A DNA stretch of 64,000 nt from Clostridiales bacterium (lineage in GTDB: Bacteria > Bacillota > Clostridia > Oscillospirales > Oscillospiraceae). Location: NCBI GenBank assembly GCA_012521555.1, contig JAAYMC010000052.1, positions 1 to 64,000 of the forward strand. Direction: 5' to 3'. The notes below the pieces were generated by a model. The model was not told the DNA's origin, made no database searches, and saw only the letters and a program-made list of their open reading frames with translations. The translations under genes and the position numbers were made by a program. Below, one piece after another: positions 57,850 to 64,000 of this stretch. Within the stretch, counting starts at the first letter, position 1; each line of letters starts with the position of its first letter.

Positions 57850-57884
57850 AAAAAAGCCTGAGATGCATTATGCATCTCAGGCTA
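57850..57884 (-). terminator. Intrinsic terminator downstream of era
   Basis: Reverse strand GCCTGAGATGCA TAA TGCATCTCAGGC TTTTTTG; preceded by a second hairpin at about 57895-57931. Confidence 0.85.
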
Positions 57885-57931
57885 TAGGGCACGGTGCGGC
57901 GTTTGTCCCGCCGGGCGGGGCAAACGCCGCT

Positions 57932-58825
57932 TTATTCCGTGAAGCCGAAGTTGCGGATCATGGCGATGTTATCGCGCCACTTATCCTTCACTTTGACCCA
58001 GGTTTCCATAAAGACTTTTGTGCCCAGAAACGCCTCGATCTCCTCGCGCGCCATCTGGCCGATTTTCTTGAGCATCTGGCCGTTTTTGCCGATGATGATG
58101 CCCTTGTGGCTGTCCTTTTCGCAGTAAATCGTGATGTCCAGCTCGACGACGCCGTCTTCCCGCTCGGAAAAGCGCGACACTTCCACGGCGGTGCCGTGCG
58201 GCACCTCCCGCTCAAGGCAAAGGAGCAGCTTTTCGCGCACGATCTCCGCGATCATCTGCCGCTCGGGCTGGTCCGTCACCATATCCTCCGGAAACAGCGG
58301 CGGCCCATCGACGGCGAATTTCTCAAGCTCGTCTAAAAGCTCGCCGATGCCGTCGCCCTTGAGCGCGGAAATCGGCACGATGGCGGCAAAATCGTGCGCC
58401 GCGCTGTACAGCGCGATGATTTTGAGCAGCTCCGGCTTTTTGATGGTGTCGATTTTATTGATGACGAGCACCGCCGGCACGCCGTTTGCCTTAATCTGCT
58501 CGATGAGCATCTGCTCCTGCGTGCCGATATTATCCACCGGCTCGACGAGCAGCGCCACGGCGTCCACCCCCGCGACGCTCTCGCGCACGACGCCCACCAT
58601 GTACTCGCCCAGGCGCGTGCGCGCCTTGTGGAAGCCCGGCGTGTCGAGCAGCACGAACTGCGTTTCGCCGCGGTTGACGATGCCGTAGATCCTTGTCCGC
58701 GTCGTCTGCGGCTTAGGCGTCACGATGGATATCTTTTCGCCGACGAGCGTGTTGACCAGAGTCGACTTGCCCACGTTCGGCCGGCCGGCAATCGTGATCA
58801 TTGCGGTTTTCTTTATCATTCCCAT
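57932..58825 (-). CDS. era: GTPase Era
   Basis: ITIAGRPNVGKSTLVNTLVGEKISIVTPKPQTTRTRIYGI; DTPGFHKARTRLGEYMV; NKID; KH domain IIGKNGQMLKKIG. Confidence 0.96.
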   Translation of the reverse strand: MGMIKKTAMITIAGRPNVGKSTLVNTLVGEKISIVTPKPQTTRTRIYGIVNRGETQFVLLDTPGFHKARTRLGEYMVGVVRESVAGVDAVALLVEPVDNIGTQEQMLIEQIKANGVPAVLVINKIDTIKKPELLKIIALYSAAHDFAAIVPISALKGDGIGELLDELEKFAVDGPPLFPEDMVTDQPERQMIAEIVREKLLLCLEREVPHGTAVEVSRFSEREDGVVELDITIYCEKDSHKGIIIGKNGQMLKKIGQMAREEIEAFLGTKVFMETWVKVKDKWRDNIAMIRNFGFTE

Positions 58826-59267
58826 ATCCCCTAAACACAAAGTAAGCAAAACCCGGCGCGGCGGCAAGAGCAACCACCGCGCCCAGCGGGTGCGCGCGCA
58901 CGTTTGCGGCAAGGCGCTGGAGCGTCCCCTCCGCAAAAAACACGCTGGCGCCGATGAACACGGCCGCTATGGCGAGCACGAAAACGCCGCCCGCCGCGAG
59001 GTCCTTGACCTTGCCGATGAGCTTGTCCCACCCGGGGCTGACCGCGTCGGCCAGGCGCTCGATGGCGGTGTTGAAAATCTCCGCGGACAGGACGCCGCCG
59101 ATGCACAGCAAAACGGCCGCCCACTGCCAGGGCTCAAAACGCGCGTACGCGCCGGCGGCGATTGTATAAAACGCCGCCGCCAAATGTATCCTGAAATTCC
59201 GCTCCTCCCGCACGCATACAAGCACGCCGCGCGCGGCGCACTTAAAGCTTCTCTTCACGTCCCTCAC
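58713..59267 (-). CDS. Diacylglycerol/undecaprenol kinase family protein, running about 110 nt into era in another frame
   Basis: FRIHLAAAFYTIAAG, ALLCIGGVLSAEIFNTAIERLADAVSP, KDLAAGGVFVLAIAAVFIG; start codon (GTG 59267 or 59258) uncertain. Confidence 0.85.
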   Translation of the reverse strand: MRDVKRSFKCAARGVLVCVREERNFRIHLAAAFYTIAAGAYARFEPWQWAAVLLCIGGVLSAEIFNTAIERLADAVSPGWDKLIGKVKDLAAGGVFVLAIAAVFIGASVFFAEGTLQRLAANVRAHPLGAVVALAAAPGFAYFVFRGYGNDKENRNDHDCRPAERGQVDSGQHARRRKDIHRDA

Positions 59268-59745
59268 CGATTTTCGCCATAATCGCCTTCTCGCGGCTGC
59301 GCATGAGGCGCTTGTCCGCCCCTTCGTCGACGTGGTCGTATCCAAGAAGGTGCAGCACGGAGTGGACGCTCAGGTACGCCGCCTCGCGGCTCGGGCTGTG
59401 CCCGAGCTCCCTTGCCTGCGCCTTCACGCGGTCAAGGGAGAGCACGATGTCCCCCAGCATGAAACAGCCCGTCTCCGGGTCAAACCCGCTTTTCACGGGC
59501 TTAAAGCGGCCGGGCGCAAGCGCGTGCAGGGGGAACGAGAGCACGTCCGTGGCCTTGTCGACGTGGCGGAACTTCCTGTTGATGGCGCGGATGTCCTCGT
59601 CGTCCGTGAGCAGCACGTCGACGCGGCAGGGGCAGCCGACCTTCTCCTCGTCGAGCGCCGTGCGGATGCTGCGCCGCAGCAGGGCGACGTCAATCACCCG
59701 CCCCGCCGCGGGGATGCGGCTGCGGACGAAAACACAGTGCTTCAT
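59242..59745 (-). CDS. ybeY: Endoribonuclease YbeY
   Basis: INRKFRHVDKATDVLSFPL; HSVLHLLGYDHVDEG. Confidence 0.95.
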   Translation of the reverse strand: MKHCVFVRSRIPAAGRVIDVALLRRSIRTALDEEKVGCPCRVDVLLTDDEDIRAINRKFRHVDKATDVLSFPLHALAPGRFKPVKSGFDPETGCFMLGDIVLSLDRVKAQARELGHSPSREAAYLSVHSVLHLLGYDHVDEGADKRLMRSREKAIMAKIGEGREEKL

Positions 59746-60740
59746 CGCTTTTTCTCCTTCGTACGCGCCGGCGCAGGCGCTCCGCCCTTCGATTTTTCAA
59801 AGCGGTCGTACGCCTCGACGATTTTCGACACGAGCTGGTGCCGGACGACGTCCGCCCCCGTCAGGCGGCAGATGGCGACGTCCTCAATCCCCTCCAGCAC
59901 GCGGACGGCTTCCTTCAGGCCGCTCGTCTTGTCCGGCGGCAGGTCGATTTGCGTCAGGTCCCCCGTGATGACGATTTTCGAGCCGAAGCCCAGACGCGTG
60001 AGGAACATCTTCATCTGCTCGCGGGAGGTGTTTTGCGCTTCGTCGAGGATGATGAAGGAGTCGTCGAGCGTCCGCCCGCGCATGTAGGCAAGCGGCGCGA
60101 CTTCGATGTTGCCCCGCTCGAGGTACTTGTGGTAGGTGTCGGGGCCGAGCATGTCGAACAGCGCGTCGTACAGCGGGCGAAGGTAGGGGTCGACCTTGCT
60201 CTGCAGGTCGCCTGGCAGGAAGCCCAGGCGCTCGCCGGCCTCCACCGCCGGGCGCGTGAGGATGATGCGGTTGACCGCCTTGTCCCGAAACGCCGCGACG
60301 GCCGCGGCCACGGCCAGATACGTCTTCCCCGTCCCCGCCGGGCCGATGCCCAGCGTGATGGTGTTTTTCGAGATGGCCTCGACGTACGCCTTCTGCCCGA
60401 GCGTTTTCGGCTTGATGGGCTTGCCCTTGGCCGTAATGCAGATGACGTCCCGCGCGAGGTTTTGTATCTGGTCGTCCTTCCCGCTGCGGACGAGCCCGAG
60501 GACGTACCGCACGCTGCCGGAGTCGATTGTCTCGCCGCGGGCGGCGAGCGACAGGAGCCCCTCCACGGTGCGCTCGGCGAGATCAATCTGTTCCACGTCG
60601 CCTGATATGCTGATTTCGGAATTGCGGTCTGTGATGCGCACGCCAAGTTCGTTTTCTATGAGGCGCAGGTTCTCGTCGAATGAGCCGAAGACGCTGATGA
60701 TGTGCTCGAGCCTGTCAACACTCATAGTTGTTTCCGCCAT
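59742..60740 (-). CDS. PhoH-family ATPase
   Basis: LGIGPAGTGKTYLAVAAAVAA; RIILTRPAVEAGERLGFLPGDL; FIILDEAQNTSREQMKMFLTRLGFGS. Confidence 0.95.
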   Translation of the reverse strand: MAETTMSVDRLEHIISVFGSFDENLRLIENELGVRITDRNSEISISGDVEQIDLAERTVEGLLSLAARGETIDSGSVRYVLGLVRSGKDDQIQNLARDVICITAKGKPIKPKTLGQKAYVEAISKNTITLGIGPAGTGKTYLAVAAAVAAFRDKAVNRIILTRPAVEAGERLGFLPGDLQSKVDPYLRPLYDALFDMLGPDTYHKYLERGNIEVAPLAYMRGRTLDDSFIILDEAQNTSREQMKMFLTRLGFGSKIVITGDLTQIDLPPDKTSGLKEAVRVLEGIEDVAICRLTGADVVRHQLVSKIVEAYDRFEKSKGGAPAPARTKEKKR

Positions 60741-60785
60741 ACAAGTCTTCTCCGTTTCTTTCGTATAAATTCCGCACGAGGCGGT

Positions 60786-62012
60786 TTAATTTGCCTTTTT
60801 CTCGTCCGGCGTTCTTGCCTGCTGCAATTCCTCCGGCGTGAAGGGCCGCTCCGCGGCAATCTGCTCAAGGCACTCGGCCGAGAGGGTCACGGTGAGGACG
60901 CCGCCATTGAGCGTTGAGGTAAAGCGCGTGGACGTGATCTCCCCGTCGCCAATCAGGCGCGCAAGGCGCGCAAGCAGGCGCTTTTGGAGCATCCGCTCCG
61001 CGTCGAGGAGGGCCATCTCGGCCTCAAGCGGCTCGTACTCGCGGTACGTTTCGCGGACGACGGCGATCGGCAGGACGTTTCCCGTCGGGAGGGTGAGCTT
61101 TTTTACCGTTGTCATCTTATCATAATTTGTAAATGCAATTCCACTGTTAAAATATAAATTTACCCGCCCGCCGGCAAAAAACAAGGCGGTTTTTGTCTTT
61201 TCCCGGCCGGTGAACCTTTTTTCCGTCATCCTCAGCGGGACGGACGCCGACAGGTCGTACCACGTGCGCGCCCAGACCTCCGCCATCGCGTGGACCGTGC
61301 GCTTTCCGGAGGCGATGGAGTCCATGATGCCGGTGACGAGCAGGTCCCCCGCCTGCACCGTGTCGCCCACCTTGACGACGCTCTTTCCCTCCAGCACGCT
61401 CATGCGCTTGATGACCCCCGACTTGACGGCGTAGACCATAATCGGCTCCGTCTTGTCGAGAATTTCCGGCTTGTCGATCCGCTCGCGCACCAGCACGTCC
61501 GCCCGGCTGCCGCGCACGTTCACGGCAATCCACTGCAGCTTCGGGATTTTCAGGAGCATGTCGTTTGCGATCGCCTCGGAGGAAATCGTCGGCCCGAACG
61601 AGCCGATGCCGACGCCCAGCTCGTCGAGCGCCTCGAGGATTTCGCGGGCGGAGAGCGTCTCGTTGCCGCTGACCTCGATTTCCCAGACAAACAGCGACAG
61701 CGTCCAGACGGCAAGGAGCATGACGATAAGGCCGGCGAGCAGCGCGTACCGCCGCCGCAGCCGCCAGAGGAAAAAGGGCACGCCCGACTTCCGCGCGCGC
61801 TCGATGGAAAAGCCGCCGCGCTCGGCAAGCTCCCCCAGCTTGCGGTAGCCGGTTTGAAAAACGGAAAACTCCACGGTGGTGGGGCCGACGCGCTCGTAAT
61901 CCCAGAAGGCGATGTTGTTGAGCGCGCAAATATTCATCACCCGCTCGGGGTACGGGCACTCCGCGCGGACGCGGACCGTTCCGAGAAAGAAGTTCACAGC
62001 ACGTTTCATCAT
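60786..62012 (-). CDS. yqfD: Sporulation protein YqfD
   Basis: Single TM; VWEIEVSGNETLSAREILEALDELGVGIGSFGPTI; adjacent to the yqfC-like gene and phoH. Confidence 0.92.
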   Translation of the reverse strand: MMKRAVNFFLGTVRVRAECPYPERVMNICALNNIAFWDYERVGPTTVEFSVFQTGYRKLGELAERGGFSIERARKSGVPFFLWRLRRRYALLAGLIVMLLAVWTLSLFVWEIEVSGNETLSAREILEALDELGVGIGSFGPTISSEAIANDMLLKIPKLQWIAVNVRGSRADVLVRERIDKPEILDKTEPIMVYAVKSGVIKRMSVLEGKSVVKVGDTVQAGDLLVTGIMDSIASGKRTVHAMAEVWARTWYDLSASVPLRMTEKRFTGREKTKTALFFAGGRVNLYFNSGIAFTNYDKMTTVKKLTLPTGNVLPIAVVRETYREYEPLEAEMALLDAERMLQKRLLARLARLIGDGEITSTRFTSTLNGGVLTVTLSAECLEQIAAERPFTPEELQQARTPDEKKAN

Positions 62013-62020
62013 AAGTCCCT

Positions 62021-62296
62021 CTATTCAAACTCAATGGACAAGATGGTGCCGCGGATGAGCATCTCCTCGGCACTCATGGCGGCAACCTCAAGGTTTTCCC
62101 CGCGCAGCTTGAGGATGAGCTTCCCGCCGTTTATCGCGATGAGGCTGCTGTCGTACTCCAAAATCCCTTTGTGGCACTCGATATGCAGCCGGCTGTTACC
62201 GACGAGCGTGAGCTTCGGCAGCCCGGCTATCACCTCGCCGGGCAGGTCGAACACGTCAATCGCGCGGGTGACGATTCCCTTTCTTCTTTCTTTCAC
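62021..62296 (-). CDS. yqfC: Sporulation protein YqfC
   Basis: (M)KERRKGIVTRAIDVFDLPGEVIAGLPKLTLVGNSRLHIECHKGILEYDSSLIAINGGKLILKLRGENL; GTG start 62296 (the ORF track's 532-aa version is a spurious antisense extension). Confidence 0.92.
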   Translation of the reverse strand: MKERRKGIVTRAIDVFDLPGEVIAGLPKLTLVGNSRLHIECHKGILEYDSSLIAINGGKLILKLRGENLEVAAMSAEEMLIRGTILSIEFE

Positions 62297-62392
62297 CGGT
62301 GCACCCCCTTGCCTATTCCGTTTATATTTATGCGGAAGGGGGAAAAAATACGCCGCCCCGCGCATAAGCTTTTCCGAGGCGGAGGTGATTGT

Positions 62393-63598
62393 ATGGTGAA
62401 AGCCGGAACCATCAGGCGGTACGTCTACGACTTTGCCGTCCTCGCGGGGCTTGCGCTGTGCGCCGCGGGGCTCCTGCTCTACCCGCAGCAGTCCGTGAGC
62501 GCGGCGAAAAACGGGCTGACCCTGTGCCTGAACGTGATTATCCCGTCGCTGTTTCCCTTTTTCGTGCTCTCGTCGATGATCGTCAACCTCGGCTACGCCC
62601 GCTATTTCGGGCGCGTTCTGGAGCCCGTCATGCGCCCGCTGTTTAACGTGGGCGGGGCGTGCTCCACGGCGTTCGTGCTGGGGTTTATAGGAGGGTACCC
62701 CGTCGGCGCGCGGACGGTCATCGCGCTGTACAAAAACGGCGTCTGCTCGAAGACGGAGGCCGAGCGGATGCTCTCCTTCTGCAACAACTCCGGCCCGGCC
62801 TTTATCTTCGGCGTGGTGGGCGCGGGCGTCTTCGCCAGCTCCAGCGCGGGGCTGCTCCTGTATCTGGCGCACACGGCGGCTTCCGTGTGCGTGGGGCTGC
62901 TCTTCCGCAACTGGGGCGCGGGGCGGGAGGACGAAAAAGGCGCGCGCCGCGCCATCGCCGCCGCCGCGCAGCCCTTCGCGCCGGCGTTTACCGACGCGGT
63001 GAAGTCCTCCTTTATGTCGATGCTCAACATCAGCGGGTTTGTCGTGTTCTTTACGGTGCTCATCAGCCTGCTGACCCTCACGGGGTTTATCCCTGCCGTC
63101 TCGGCCGCCCTCGGCCGCGTTTTCGCCCCCGTCGGGCTCGACAGGGACTGGATTGAGCGGCTTATCACGGGCATCATCGAGCTCACGTCCGGCGTGGCGA
63201 GCCTGCGCGGGGCGACGGCGTCGCTCTACCGCTCCATGGCCGCGGCGGCGTTCATGCTCGGCTGGGCGGGCCTTTCCATCCACGCGCAGACGCTCTCCTT
63301 CATCGCCGACAGCGGCCTGTCCGTCAAGACCTACTTCTTCGGCAAGCTCCTCCACGGCCTTCTCTCCGCCGTCTTCGCCACGGCCTTGGCGCGCATCTTC
63401 GTGTTCAGCCTGCCGACGGGGGTGTACCTCGCCGAGCAGGTCCGGGCGATGGCGTCGCTCAATTTCGGCGCGGCGCTGCAGCTGTCCTGCCTGAGCGCGG
63501 GACTTGTGCTGATTTTCTTCATCATCGCCGCCCGCCGCGCCAAAACGCGCAAGGGCGCGCGCCCGAAAAACGCCGTGAAAAAGCGCTCCGCCCGGTAA
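62393..63598 (+). CDS. ylbJ: Sporulation integral membrane protein YlbJ
   Basis: NVIIPSLFPFFVLSSMIVNLGYARYFGRVLEPVMRPLFNVGG...FIGGYPVGARTVIALYKNGVCSKTEAERMLSFCNNSGPAFIFGVVG. Confidence 0.92.
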   Translation: MVKAGTIRRYVYDFAVLAGLALCAAGLLLYPQQSVSAAKNGLTLCLNVIIPSLFPFFVLSSMIVNLGYARYFGRVLEPVMRPLFNVGGACSTAFVLGFIGGYPVGARTVIALYKNGVCSKTEAERMLSFCNNSGPAFIFGVVGAGVFASSSAGLLLYLAHTAASVCVGLLFRNWGAGREDEKGARRAIAAAAQPFAPAFTDAVKSSFMSMLNISGFVVFFTVLISLLTLTGFIPAVSAALGRVFAPVGLDRDWIERLITGIIELTSGVASLRGATASLYRSMAAAAFMLGWAGLSIHAQTLSFIADSGLSVKTYFFGKLLHGLLSAVFATALARIFVFSLPTGVYLAEQVRAMASLNFGAALQLSCLSAGLVLIFFIIAARRAKTRKGARPKNAVKKRSAR

Positions 63599-63645
63599 AG
63601 GCAAAGCGCGCAAAAGCACAAGCGGCGCAGGTTACATAACGCAAA

Positions 63646-63675
63646 AAGCGGGCGCGCTGCGCCCGCTTTTGTGCT
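63646..63675 (+). terminator. Intrinsic terminator downstream of ylbJ
   Basis: AAAAGCGGGCGC GCT GCGCCCGCTTTT. Confidence 0.85.
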
Positions 63676-63689
63676 ATGACGTCTGCCCG

Positions 63690-63721
63690 ACTGCCGGCAT
63701 TAAGTACTGCCGGCATTAAGT
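63690..63721. repeat. Perfect 16-bp tandem duplication
   Basis: ACTGCCGGCATTAAGT x2. Confidence 0.95.
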
Positions 63722-63737
63722 ATGATTCTGCATAAAG

Positions 63738-63766
63738 AAAAAGCGCGCCAAAAGGCGCGCTTTCGT
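63738..63766 (-). terminator. Intrinsic terminator for a minus-strand gene entering from the right edge
   Basis: Reverse strand AAGCGCGCC TTTT GGCGCGCTT TTTC. Confidence 0.75.
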
Positions 63767-63944
63767 CTCAGGTGCGTTTGCCCGACGCACGCCCGCGCGA
63801 CGCCGCTTTGACAAGCGGCGGAGAACCTTACACAAAAGCACCCAATTGTCCGCCGCGCCCGCACGACGCCGCTTCATCCCGACGCCGCCATTATGGCGGC
63901 GGGGCGCTTAAAGCCGCGCCCCGCCCTCGCCACGCAAAACGCGG

Positions 63945-64000
63945 TTATTTGTCGCACAGCCCGCATTCGTCGCATTCGGAGGCGGCGCAGCCGGCGGCGG
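63945..64000 (-). CDS. C-terminal fragment of a Cys-rich protein (window edge)
   Basis: Reverse frame ends ...AAGCAASECDECGLCDK*; spacing C-x4-C-x2-C-x2-C. Confidence 0.4.
   Translation of the reverse strand, partial: AAGCAASECDECGLCDK

Noticed and set aside
62021-63619. 532-aa minus-strand ORF spanning ylbJ
   Set aside because: Only its last 91 residues (yqfC) look like protein; the rest is antisense to ylbJ with Arg/Gly/Ala/His-rich composition typical of GC-rich antisense frames.
1-64000. CRISPR arrays, tRNA/rRNA genes, IS elements, prophage or defence systems
   Set aside because: Scanned for regular spaced repeats, cloverleaf/rRNA signatures, transposase, integrase and Cas/toxin-like proteins; none seen. 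Not a substitute for tRNAscan or Infernal.

Overview
This 64 kb, GC-rich, gene-dense window is chromosomal DNA from a spore-forming Clostridia-type Firmicute. The lineage call is an inference from spoIIR, spoVD, yqfC/yqfD, ylbJ, addAB, mrnC and rqcH. Most of it is core genome. The minus strand carries a long dcw cell-division/peptidoglycan cluster (mraZ-rsmH-ftsL-spoVD/ftsI-murE-mraY-ftsW-murG-murA-ftsQ-ftsZ, about 46.9 to 34.2 kb). Other blocks are a sporulation/ribosome-maturation block (yqfC-yqfD-phoH-ybeY-dgkA-era), DNA repair genes (addAB, nth, mutS2, recO, uvrC, rarA), and a purine/nucleoside salvage locus (xpt plus a BMP-type ABC importer). I saw no rRNA, tRNA, CRISPR array, prophage or transposon. 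The most unusual items are: (1) an intact 632-aa P1B-type ATPase homologue in which the CPC, DKTGT, TGES and GDGxND motifs all appear eroded (a candidate pseudo-ATPase); (2) next to it, a free-standing microgene with a strong RBS and terminator encoding a roughly 48-aa protein that is almost pure Asn/Gln; (3) a recurring arrangement of intrinsic-terminator-like hairpins facing antisense in the gaps of minus-strand operons; (4) a dcw cluster lacking murF, murD, murC and ftsA, with an atypical FtsZ C-terminus and an MraZ-type operator; (5) a perfect palindrome next to the HPr promoter; (6) a BrkB/YihY-family gene whose reading frame implies an ATT or CTG start. I found no clear new defence or mobile system. 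All family calls come from reading the translations, with no database search.
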